A stretch of 35,813 nucleotides of DNA from Lachnospiraceae bacterium (lineage in GTDB: Bacteria; Bacillota; Clostridia; Lachnospirales; Lachnospiraceae), in NCBI GenBank assembly GCA_016291405.1, contig JAEEXG010000024.1, positions 1 to 35,813 of the forward strand. Reading direction: 5' to 3'. The position numbers and the translations under genes were made by a program. The notes beneath the pieces were generated by a model, which saw nothing but the letters and a program-made list of their open reading frames with translations, searched no databases and was not told the origin of the DNA. How positions within the stretch are numbered: position 1 is the first letter of the stretch; the number at the start of each line of letters is the position of its first letter. This document shows, piece after piece, positions 1-6,919 of the stretch.

Positions 1-22
1 TATTTTTACTATGGTAATATCA

Positions 23-48
23 TTTTCGTGCCTGAGATGGCACGAAAA
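23..48. other. 10-bp perfect hairpin upstream of tRNA-Arg
   Basis: Arms TTTTCGTGCC (23-32) and GGCACGAAAA (39-48) pair perfectly around a 6-nt loop, six bases before the tRNA. No T-tract follows on either strand, so it is not a classical terminator. It may be a processing signal or the end of an upstream gene lying outside the window. Confidence 0.4.
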
Positions 49-53
49 TAGAT

Positions 54-127
54 GTACGTGTAGCTCAGCTGGATAGAGCGTCTGGCTACGGACCAGAAGG
101 TCGAGGGTTCGAATCCTTTCACGTACG
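54..127 (+). tRNA. tRNA-Arg, anticodon ACG
   Basis: A full cloverleaf can be drawn. The acceptor stem pairs GTACGTG (54-60) with CACGTAC (120-126), with discriminator G127. The D stem is GCTC/GAGC. The anticodon stem TCTGG/CCAGA encloses the loop CTACGGA, giving anticodon ACG (read as ICG after deamination). The T arm contains GGTTCGAAT. The 3' CCA is not encoded, so it must be added by CCA-adding enzyme. A strong terminator follows directly, so the gene appears to be transcribed alone or as the last gene of an upstream unit. Confidence 0.95.
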
Positions 128-131
128 TGTT

Positions 132-174
132 CAAAACAAAAAGACTCAGATTCATCTGAGTCTTTTTTGTTTTG
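132..174. terminator. Rho-independent terminator after tRNA-Arg
   Basis: The core AAGACTCAGA (141-150) pairs with TCTGAGTCTT (155-164) around TTCA. An A-rich left flank and a T-rich right flank extend the pairing almost perfectly to 132-174. Because both flanks are homopolymer-rich it could work in both directions. Confidence 0.85.
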
Positions 175-177
175 AAA

Positions 178-330
178 GCGGACCGCAACTCCGAACCCTC
201 AGGGTTCGAAGTCTCGCCTTCGGCTCGGTCCGCGCTAAACGCGTGCCACCGGCACGCAGCGGTCTCGCCTTCGGCTCGGTCGGCTCAAAGCAAAGGTCCA
301 CCGGACCTTTTGAGCCCTTTCACGTACGGG
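178..330. repeat. GC-rich hairpin array with split duplicate of the tRNA 3' end
   Basis: A 20-bp word, GTCTCGCCTTCGGCTCGGTC, occurs twice, at 211-230 and 262-281. Several hairpins are packed here: GCGGACC (178-184) with GGTCCGC (227-233), GAACCCT/AGGGTTC (193-207), GCGTGCC-ACC-GGCACGC (241-257) and AAAGGTCC-ACC-GGACCTTT (292-310), the last inside GGCTCA/TGAGCC (282-316). AGGGTTCGAA (201-210) and CCTTTCACGTACG (316-328) match tRNA positions 104-113 and 115-127, so a second copy of the tRNA 3' end is split by about 105 bp. No ORF of note is present. It is probably a structured repeat family associated with tRNA genes. Confidence 0.6.
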
Positions 331-376
331 CTGTGAAAGGGGCATAATTTACCCACAAATCCATCGCTGATAATGA

Positions 377-382
377 TATAAT
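377..382 (+). promoter_or_regulatory. Candidate extended -10 box for the permease gene
   Basis: TATAAT preceded by TGA forms an extended -10 element 38 bp before the ATG. No convincing -35 is seen. A second TATAAT at 397-402 is an alternative but lies very close to the ribosome binding site. Confidence 0.4.
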
Positions 383-419
383 GTTTCTATATTCTATATA
401 ATGAAAAATGGGGTGAATT

Positions 420-1577
420 ATGAAGGAAATTAAGGGTGAAGCGAAGTTTACGTTCTTAGAGGCTACGAGTATTATCGTGGGTCATGGAGTGGGCTCAGGG
501 ATACTGGCGGTGCCTTTCTTGGCAAGCAGAAATTCATGGAGAGACATAATAATAGTGCTTGCCGTTTGTTATGCGATTAATTTACTGATGCACTTAATGA
601 TTGCGGAGCTAAGCTACAATAACAACGGGCTTCAATTTATAAAGTGTATTGAAGCGGAACTTTTTAAAGGAACCGTAAAGAAAGTAATTACTTGGATTGC
701 TTTTGGATTCCTTGGTTTATCGGTTATATCGAATGTAGTCGGATTCATAACAGGTGGAGGAGCGGTTCTTACAACATGGCTTAACATTCCTCCCATTGTA
801 GCAATGCTTATATATTATGTTGTGACGGCTTTTGTGGTGCTTTTTGGCATGAAATTGGTTGGAGTATGCGAAAAGATTTCCGTATTTGCCATGGGTGCCG
901 TTATGGCAATATTACTTGTAGCTACTTTAATTAATGAACATACAGGATTTGCCAATACCTTTGTGGCATCCTCGAATATTGTTGCTCTTTACAGTACCGT
1001 GGCATTTTCTTTGTCCGCTGTAATGAGCGTTCCCCAGGTTGTAAAAGGCTTGGAGGGAGATGTAAAAAAGATAAAGGCTTCAATTGTGTGCGGGACAGGC
1101 TTTAACTTATGCCTCATTCTTTTAATTACATTCATGACCTTGTTTGCCTGCGGAAGCAATGTAACGGGTAACGGAGCCTTAGTTGATTTATCAGCTAAAC
1201 TTGGCGGTTGGGTGGCTATTGTAGGTTACATCTTTTCACTTCTTGCACTATCCACTTCATTTTGGGCAAACACTCTTAATTTAAGAGATATAATAAATGA
1301 GCAGACGGGCTTTGGCACAAAGAAGAGCTACTTGGTTTCTTCCTTACCTTGCCTTATAATTGCACTGTTTGGCTTAGCCGATTTTGTTGGCTTTACAAGA
1401 ATTGCGGGAGTCATCCAGGTGCTTACGGGAATCGGAATAATCTGTGCTTACCACAATTCAAGAAAGAGAAGCGGGGAGGCCGTTATCTGCGGTAAGTTTG
1501 GTAGCTTACCCTTCCAGATACTGGTGTGTGTAAGCTCGGTTCTTGCAACGCTTGGAGCACTTGCAAAAGTAATGTAG
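420..1577 (+). CDS. Amino acid permease, HAAAP/AAAP-like (aromatic amino acid type)
   Basis: This 385-residue integral membrane protein has about ten to eleven hydrophobic segments and a short charged cytoplasmic N terminus. The first membrane helix carries the GSGILAVPFLASRNSW stretch (about residues 26-41), which resembles the conserved GxGIxxLP region of tryptophan/tyrosine-type amino acid permeases. Family knowledge suggests ion-coupled uptake of an amino acid at the cytoplasmic membrane; the substrate is not determined by the sequence. The ATG at 420 follows GGGGTG at 410-415. The gene stands alone, bounded by its own promoter-like DNA and a strong terminator, and no biosynthetic gene adjoins it to hint at the substrate. 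It could equally be annotated as a general APC-superfamily transporter. Confidence 0.75.
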   Translation: MKEIKGEAKFTFLEATSIIVGHGVGSGILAVPFLASRNSWRDIIIVLAVCYAINLLMHLMIAELSYNNNGLQFIKCIEAELFKGTVKKVITWIAFGFLGLSVISNVVGFITGGGAVLTTWLNIPPIVAMLIYYVVTAFVVLFGMKLVGVCEKISVFAMGAVMAILLVATLINEHTGFANTFVASSNIVALYSTVAFSLSAVMSVPQVVKGLEGDVKKIKASIVCGTGFNLCLILLITFMTLFACGSNVTGNGALVDLSAKLGGWVAIVGYIFSLLALSTSFWANTLNLRDIINEQTGFGTKKSYLVSSLPCLIIALFGLADFVGFTRIAGVIQVLTGIGIICAYHNSRKRSGEAVICGKFGSLPFQILVCVSSVLATLGALAKVM

Positions 1578-1611
1578 GAAGCCTAAGAAAAATAAGAAAA
1601 TATTTGAAAAG

Positions 1612-1641
1612 AGCCGTGAGAGTAACTCACGGCTTATTTTT
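1612..1641 (+). terminator. Terminator of the permease gene
   Basis: AGCCGTGAG (1612-1620) pairs with CTCACGGCT (1626-1634) around AGTAA, followed by TATTTTT. Confidence 0.9.
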
Positions 1642-1664
1642 GTGCAAAAAAAGTTTCCAATAAT

Positions 1665-1680
1665 TTGGCAAATAAGCCAA
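1665..1680. promoter_or_regulatory. Inverted repeat TTGGC-N6-GCCAA, possible operator
   Basis: A perfect 5-6-5 palindrome lies 80 to 110 bp before the -10-like repeats of the hypB cassette and after the permease terminator. A second partial copy, GCCAAACAACTGG, follows near 1695-1707. It may be a transcription factor site; no specific regulator can be named. Confidence 0.3.
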
Positions 1681-1754
1681 GAAAAACGATTACCGCCAAA
1701 CAACTGGTTTTTAGAAAACTGAAAATAAAAAAGTAGTTTCCTTTTTTATTATTT

Positions 1755-1776
1755 GTTTATATAATGTTTATATAAT
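1755..1776 (+). promoter_or_regulatory. Tandem 11-bp repeat containing two -10 boxes, upstream of hypB
   Basis: GTTTATATAAT occurs twice in perfect tandem (1755-1765, 1766-1776). Each copy contains TATAAT (1760-1765 and 1771-1776), one helical turn apart. This is the best promoter candidate for the hypB cassette, though no good -35 is visible. The first possible transcript start would be near 1783, giving a short leader before the ribosome binding site. Confidence 0.5.
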
Positions 1777-1823
1777 TATTATTAGGCGCGTGTGCGCAAG
1801 AGAAGTTAGATTAGGAGGACACA

Positions 1824-2492
1824 GTGGATAAAGTTAAAGTTATCGAGATAAAAAGAAGTGTCTATGAAAGTAACGACAGAGAAGCCGATAAGCTTAGGTC
1901 GGAGCTTAAAGAAAAAGGCATCTTTCTTTTAAACTTGATGTCTTCACCCGGAAGCGGAAAGACAACCACACTTAAGCAGACTATCAACAAAATGAAGGAT
2001 GAATTTACAATCGGTGTAATGGAGGCGGACATCGACTCGGATGTAGATGCCATTACCATTGCCAAAGAAACCGGAGTTAAATCCATTCAGCTTCACACTG
2101 GCGGTATGTGCCACCTTGATGCAGGCATGACAAGACAGGGACTTGATGAGCTTATCGATTCAAAAATCGATTTTGCAATCTTAGAAAATGTCGGAAACCT
2201 TGTTTGCCCCGCAGAGTTTGATACGGGTGCCACAAAGAACGCAATGATTTTATCGGTTCCCGAAGGACACGATAAACCGCTTAAGTATCCTCTCATGTTT
2301 TCTATTTGTGATGTGGTGCTTATTAATAAGATTGATGTAATGCCTTATTTTGATTTTGATATGGATGAATGTATAAAGAACATTAAGTATCGAAATCCCA
2401 AGGCAGAAGTAATTCCTATCTGTGCAAAGACCGGCGAAGGAATCGATAAATTCGCCGCATGGCTTAAAGAACAGATTAAGGCAAATATTTAG
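1824..2492 (+). CDS. hypB: HypB, nickel-inserting GTPase (metallochaperone)
   Basis: HypB is a SIMIBI-class GTPase that supplies nickel during maturation of nickel enzymes, classically [NiFe] hydrogenase. The 222-residue protein shows the P-loop SPGSGKTT (residues 41-48), the metal-site motif GMCHLDAGM with Cys96-His97, the ENVGNLVCPAEFD segment (121-133) and the NKID guanine-specificity motif (168-171). The N terminus lacks the His-rich nickel-storage stretch and the extra CxxCxC motif found in some HypB proteins, so this is the short form. The GTG start is fixed by AGGAGG at 1813-1818. The TAG stop overlaps the ribosome binding site of the next gene, which implies translational coupling. 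No HypC, D, E or F gene and no hydrogenase gene is in view. Assignment to HypB is firm; its client enzyme is unknown. Confidence 0.93.
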   Translation: MDKVKVIEIKRSVYESNDREADKLRSELKEKGIFLLNLMSSPGSGKTTTLKQTINKMKDEFTIGVMEADIDSDVDAITIAKETGVKSIQLHTGGMCHLDAGMTRQGLDELIDSKIDFAILENVGNLVCPAEFDTGATKNAMILSVPEGHDKPLKYPLMFSICDVVLINKIDVMPYFDFDMDECIKNIKYRNPKAEVIPICAKTGEGIDKFAAWLKEQIKANI

Positions 2493-2500
2493 GAGGTATT

Positions 2501-5299
2501 ATGGCAGGAACAAATCCCAATTATCCTTTAAGACCGGATTATGTAGATGTAAGCGAACCCATAAAGGAAAACATTGCGAAGCTTGGCGCACTTATTACAG
2601 ACAGAATTCCCATTAAGTTAAAACTTGCCAAGGTTACAAAAGACGACCCCGAATACTGGGCAGTCAGAGTCCTTTGTTACGATGACGATGAGCTGGCAAA
2701 ATTTGTTATCGATAACTTTAAGGCAATAAGAAAACCCAAGACCTTTGAAGATTTAAAGAAATCATCAGGCCTTCCCGACGATGAATTAAACAAAATCCTT
2801 GATAAGATTTCTTATTCCGGACTTGTTGAATACAACTGGGAAAACGAAAAGCACGAAAAGCAGTGGGTGCTTCCCATGTTCGTGCCCGGTTCAGGTGAGT
2901 TTTCAAACATGAACTTAAAGCTCATTGACGAGCATCCCGAACTTGGTATGTTCTTTGAACATATGACACGTCTCCCCCTTGAAAAGGTTACCCCTATGGT
3001 GCCCCCCGGAGGCGCAGGAATCGGTATGCACGTTATCCCCGTTCAAAAAGAAGTGGATATGTGCAATGAGTCTATTTCAATAGAAAAGATTTCTTACTGG
3101 CTTGATAAATATGAAGGAAAGTACGCAGCATCTCCCTGCTCATGCAGAAGATCTCGTATGACCTATGATGAAGGCTGTGCCGATGATTTCCACGATTGGT
3201 GTATCGCTGTTGGCGATATGGCAGATTACGTTGTGGAGACACAAAAGGGCGGCCACTATATCACCAAAGAAGAAGCTCTTGAAATATTTAAAAAGGGTGA
3301 AGAAAACGGCTTTGTTCACCAGATTACAAACATAGACGGAGAAGATAAGATTTTCGCTATCTGTAACTGTAACGTTAACGTGTGCTACGCCCTTAGAACT
3401 TCACAGCTCTTTAACACTCCCAACATGTCTGCATCCGCATACAGAGCACACGTTGAAAAAGAAAAATGTGTGGCCTGCGGAAGATGCGTTGAAGTATGTC
3501 CCGCAGGAGCACTTTCTTTGGGACAGAAGTTATGTAAGAAAGACGGCACACAGGTTAAATATCCTAAGCACCTTCTTCCTTCAGACAAGCCTTGGAGCGA
3601 AAAGGACTGGGACTGGGATTACAGAGACAATAACCGTAAAGAAACCCATGAATCGGGAACCGCTCCCTGTAAGACAGCTTGCCCTGCCCACATTGCGGTT
3701 CAGGGTTACTTAAAGCTTGCTTCTCAGGGTAAGTACACAGAAGCCCTTGCTTTAATTAAAAAGAACAATCCTTTACCCGCAGTTTGCGGTCATATTTGTA
3801 ACCGTCGTTGTGAAAATGCCTGCACAAGAGGCACCATCGATGAAGCGGTTGCAATCGATGAAGTAAAGAAATTCATCGCCATGAAGGATATGGACGAAAG
3901 CACAAGATACATCCCTAAGAAGGTTATTCCCAAAGTACAGGGTGAATTTGAAGAAAAGATTGCCATTATTGGTGCGGGCCCCGCAGGTCTTTCCTGTGCT
4001 TACTATTTGGCAGAGAGAGGATACAGACCCACAATCTTTGAAAAGAACGCCCGTCCCGGCGGAATGCTTACTTACGGTATTCCTTCATATAAGCTTGAAA
4101 AAGACGTTATTGATGCTGAAATTGAAATCATGCGCATTATGGGCGTTGAAATTAAGTGTAATGTTGAAGTCGGTAAAGACGTAACAATCGAAGAATTAAG
4201 AAAGCAGGGATACAAGGCTTTCTACATCGCTATCGGATGTCAGGGCGGACGTAAAGTCGGCGTTCCCGGAGAAGATGCTAAGGGCGTTGTGACTGCAGTT
4301 GATTTCTTAAGAGAAATAAACGGAACCGAAAAGTACGACATTAAGGGTGACGTAGTGGTTATCGGCGGCGGTAACGTTGCTATCGACTGCTCACGTGACG
4401 CTGTAAGAGTGGGCGCTCCCGTTGTCACTCAGGTTTCTTTGGAAACAAGAGACATTATGCCTGCAGCGGTAGAAGAAATAGAAGAAGCCGAAGAAGACGG
4501 TGTTGTATTTAAAGGCGGCTGGGGACCTAAGGAAATCCACGTTGATGAAGCCGGAAACGTTTGCGGCATCACATTTAAGAAGTGCACAAGCGTAAAGGAT
4601 GCAGACGGAAGATTTAACCCTCAGTACGATGAAGCAGACACCATGACCATCGATTGTAAGCACGTTGTACTTGCGGTTGGTCAGTCAATCGTTTGGGGCG
4701 ACTTACTTAAGGGCACAAAGGTTGAACTTGGAAGAGGAAACGGCGCTGTAGCAGATCCTAAGACCTATCAGACAGGTGAACCCGATATCTTTGCGGGCGG
4801 TGACGTTTACACCGGTCCTAAGTTTGTTATTGATGCAATTGCCGCAGGTAAAGAAGCCGCAACATCAATTCACAGATTTGTTCAGCCTCACGCTTCACTT
4901 ACAATCGGAAGAAACCAAAACTACTATGTTGAGCTTAACAAAGACGATATCAGTGTTGAATCTTACGATAACTCAAAGAGACAGATTCCCGGACATAAAG
5001 AGGGCGCTGATAAGAAGTCATTTAGAGACAATAAGCTTGTGTTTACAGAAGAACAGGTTAAGAAAGAAACCGCTCGTTGCTTAGGATGCGGTGCTACGGT
5101 TGTGGACCAAAACCAGTGCGTAGGATGCGGACTTTGCACCACACGATGTGAATTTGATGCAATTCATTTGCTTCGTGACGTTCCTGAAGCTTCAACCATG
5201 CGTAAGAGCGAAGACAAGCTTAAATACATTCTTCCCAACGGATTAAAGCAGGCAATCAAAGTGCGCATTAATCCTAAAAAGGAAGAGGATTGGGAATAA
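2501..5299 (+). CDS. Multi-[4Fe-4S] FAD/NAD(P)-dependent oxidoreductase (GltD-like core, novel N-terminal Fe-S region)
   Basis: This 932-residue cytoplasmic protein has several parts. Residues 75-125 look like a small winged helix. Residues 213-295 hold an unusual cysteine set (C213, C215, C226, C234, C288, C290, C295). Residues 323-333 are a ferredoxin motif CxxCxxCxxxC. Residues 390-441 hold the Fe-S cysteines (C390, C394, C429, C433, C437, C441) typical of glutamate synthase small subunit and dihydropyrimidine dehydrogenase N domains. GAGPAGL (491-497) binds FAD and GGGNVA (622-627) binds NAD(P)H. The C terminus adds CLGC (860-863) and CVGCGLCTTRC (873-883). The design suggests electron transfer between NAD(P)H and a low-potential partner over several clusters. 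No glutamate synthase large subunit is adjacent. Placement between hypB and hypA suggests a role with a nickel-dependent or membrane partner. AGGAGG (2491-2496) sets the start. Electron acceptor and substrate are unknown. Confidence 0.8.
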   Translation: MAGTNPNYPLRPDYVDVSEPIKENIAKLGALITDRIPIKLKLAKVTKDDPEYWAVRVLCYDDDELAKFVIDNFKAIRKPKTFEDLKKSSGLPDDELNKILDKISYSGLVEYNWENEKHEKQWVLPMFVPGSGEFSNMNLKLIDEHPELGMFFEHMTRLPLEKVTPMVPPGGAGIGMHVIPVQKEVDMCNESISIEKISYWLDKYEGKYAASPCSCRRSRMTYDEGCADDFHDWCIAVGDMADYVVETQKGGHYITKEEALEIFKKGEENGFVHQITNIDGEDKIFAICNCNVNVCYALRTSQLFNTPNMSASAYRAHVEKEKCVACGRCVEVCPAGALSLGQKLCKKDGTQVKYPKHLLPSDKPWSEKDWDWDYRDNNRKETHESGTAPCKTACPAHIAVQGYLKLASQGKYTEALALIKKNNPLPAVCGHICNRRCENACTRGTIDEAVAIDEVKKFIAMKDMDESTRYIPKKVIPKVQGEFEEKIAIIGAGPAGLSCAYYLAERGYRPTIFEKNARPGGMLTYGIPSYKLEKDVIDAEIEIMRIMGVEIKCNVEVGKDVTIEELRKQGYKAFYIAIGCQGGRKVGVPGEDAKGVVTAVDFLREINGTEKYDIKGDVVVIGGGNVAIDCSRDAVRVGAPVVTQVSLETRDIMPAAVEEIEEAEEDGVVFKGGWGPKEIHVDEAGNVCGITFKKCTSVKDADGRFNPQYDEADTMTIDCKHVVLAVGQSIVWGDLLKGTKVELGRGNGAVADPKTYQTGEPDIFAGGDVYTGPKFVIDAIAAGKEAATSIHRFVQPHASLTIGRNQNYYVELNKDDISVESYDNSKRQIPGHKEGADKKSFRDNKLVFTEEQVKKETARCLGCGATVVDQNQCVGCGLCTTRCEFDAIHLLRDVPEASTMRKSEDKLKYILPNGLKQAIKVRINPKKEEDWE

Positions 5300-5302
5300 T
5301 CG

Positions 5303-5647
5303 ATGCATGAACTTGGCGTAGTTTTCCACATAATCGATGATGTAACCGATGTGGGAAAAGAAAACAACCTTTCAAATATTGAGTCAGTGACGCTTCAACT
5401 TGGCACGGTTTCAACCGTAATCCCCGAATATCTTACGGATTGTTGGAAGTGGGCCGTGAAGCGGACTGAACTTTTAAAAGAGGCAAAGCTCATAATTGAG
5501 CCTATTGAAGCAATTTCTCATTGTGAAGACTGCTTGACGGATTTTGACACCATTAAATACGGCAAAACCTGCCCCAATTGCGGAAGTGAGCATACTTATC
5601 TTTTGCAGGGAAACGAATTCATGATTAAAGAAATTGCGGGAAGTTAG
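5303..5647 (+). CDS. hypA: HypA, nickel metallochaperone
   Basis: HypA binds nickel through its N-terminal MHE and partners with HypB in nickel delivery. The 114-residue protein starts MHEL, so the nickel-binding His2 is in place; this fixes the ATG at 5303. The C-terminal zinc site has two CxxC pairs, C74/C77 and C90/C93 (the second as CPNC). The length is normal for the family. The middle (LGTVSTVIPEYL) is recognisable as HypA but divergent from hydrogenase-linked forms. It starts 3 bp after the oxidoreductase stop codon and uses a purine-rich site (GGAAGAGGA) inside the end of that gene, so the two are probably coupled. HypA homologues also serve urease, so hydrogenase is not the only possible client. 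Confidence 0.88.
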   Translation: MHELGVVFHIIDDVTDVGKENNLSNIESVTLQLGTVSTVIPEYLTDCWKWAVKRTELLKEAKLIIEPIEAISHCEDCLTDFDTIKYGKTCPNCGSEHTYLLQGNEFMIKEIAGS

Positions 5648-5650
5648 ATT

Positions 5651-5694
5651 AAAAGCCGTAAGGCTTTAAAAAATAATTTTATCCCTTAAGGGAA
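5651..5694. other. Small hairpins between hypA and the membrane protein gene
   Basis: AAAGCC-GTAA-GGCTTT (5652-5667) is followed by an A/T run and then the palindrome TCCCTTAAGGGA (5683-5694), just before the ribosome binding site. It resembles a weak intra-operon attenuator or RNA processing site; the stem is only 6 bp. Confidence 0.35.
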
Positions 5695-5710
5695 AAGAGG
5701 AGGAAAGATT

Positions 5711-6787
5711 ATGTTATTCCAACTTTACGGGGATCAGGCAATGATGCAGATCCTTGGATGGGTTTTGGTTTTTGCGGGATTAATCGTTATGAACGAAATC
5801 GGCCGTAGGACCAAAGTCGGCGGTGTATGCGTATTTATCGTAGTTCCGCTTATTCTTACAGTTTATTTTATCGTTGAAACCCTTGGCGCTAAAAGCGGTG
5901 CCGCATGGGCAGTTAACAACCAGACGGTTCTTTACATGAACGGATGGTTCCATTACGCAAAGCTCTATGCAGCAGACATAGGATGCGTAGGTTTCATGAT
6001 GATTAAGTACGGATGGGGAATCGGTAAGAAAGAATGGTTTAAACCCTGGCCTTTCGTTATCGTAGCCATCAACATTTTAATTGCGGTAGGTTCAGATATC
6101 GAATCTGCCATTAACGGATTTAATGCAGGCGGCATGGCAGGTGGCTGGTGGTTCTCATCAGAAAACGTATGGCTTTACGGCGGCTGGTGGAACATCTTAA
6201 ATGCTTTGGCCGGTGTACTAAACATCCTTTGTATGACAGGCTGGTGGGGAATCTACTCTTCAAAGAAGAAAGACGACATGCTTTGGCCCGATATGACATT
6301 CTGGTTTATCATCGCTTACGATGTATGGAACTTTGAATACACATATTGTAACCTTCCCACCCATACATGGTATTGCGGTGTGGCTTTGCTTTTGGCTCCC
6401 ACATTTGCAAACGCTTTCTGGAACAAGGGCGGTTGGATTCAAAACCGTGCAAACACACTTGCAATCTGGTGTATGTTTGCCCAGGTTTTCCCGCTTTTCC
6501 AGATTACAACACCTTTTTCAACACTCCCTTCACTTTACAAAGGAGCAGTGGAAAATGGAATTACAGCTTTAGATATGACAAAGATTACTTCAGCTTCAGA
6601 GCTTGCTTCTAGGGGAATCACAGCAGATCCCACAGCTCAGGGCGTCGTTGCAATACTTGCAGTGGCAGTTAACGTTATCTGCCTTGGCGTAATCTTTAAG
6701 CGTGCAAAAGCTCTTCACAAAAATCCTTATAAGAATGAAATCTTTGTAGGAACAAAAGACTTCGAAGAAGCAATGGCACGTAGATAA
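5711..6787 (+). CDS. Trp-rich polytopic membrane protein of unknown function (DUF5692-like)
   Basis: I do not recognise a known function; from memory it resembles the DUF5692 family. The 358-residue protein has about eight to nine hydrophobic segments and roughly 20 tryptophans, many in GGWW or GWW clusters (for example residues 145-160 and 177-180). A polar patch within the membrane region, residues 204-222, holds D204, E209, C213, H218 and C222, which could form a metal or redox site; H81, C92, C174 and C254 are other possible ligands. The start follows AGAGGAGG (5696-5703). It lies 63 bp after hypA and ends in a strong terminator, so it is the last gene of the hyp cassette. I infer that it is the membrane partner, or possibly the nickel client, of the preceding proteins; this is unproven. 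Confidence 0.6.
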   Translation: MLFQLYGDQAMMQILGWVLVFAGLIVMNEIGRRTKVGGVCVFIVVPLILTVYFIVETLGAKSGAAWAVNNQTVLYMNGWFHYAKLYAADIGCVGFMMIKYGWGIGKKEWFKPWPFVIVAINILIAVGSDIESAINGFNAGGMAGGWWFSSENVWLYGGWWNILNALAGVLNILCMTGWWGIYSSKKKDDMLWPDMTFWFIIAYDVWNFEYTYCNLPTHTWYCGVALLLAPTFANAFWNKGGWIQNRANTLAIWCMFAQVFPLFQITTPFSTLPSLYKGAVENGITALDMTKITSASELASRGITADPTAQGVVAILAVAVNVICLGVIFKRAKALHKNPYKNEIFVGTKDFEEAMARR

Positions 6788-6796
6788 TATGTACTT

Positions 6797-6830
6797 AAGA
6801 GGGTCGAAAAATCGGCCCTCTTTTTTCTTT
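6797..6830 (+). terminator. Terminator of the hyp cassette
   Basis: AAGAGGGTCG (6797-6806) pairs with CGGCCCTCTT (6813-6822, one T-G pair) around AAAAAT and runs into TTTTCTTTTTTC. Confidence 0.92.
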
Positions 6831-6919
6831 TTTCAGTTAATTCTATGTAATTTCCCATGTGTTAATATCGTTTGTATAAGTAACCTAGTGTTTATTATTT
6901 AAGCAGGAGGCCCGTACGT

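Noticed and set aside
23-48. Hairpin before tRNA-Arg as a terminator
   Set aside because: There is no T-tract on either strand, so I list it only as an unexplained hairpin.
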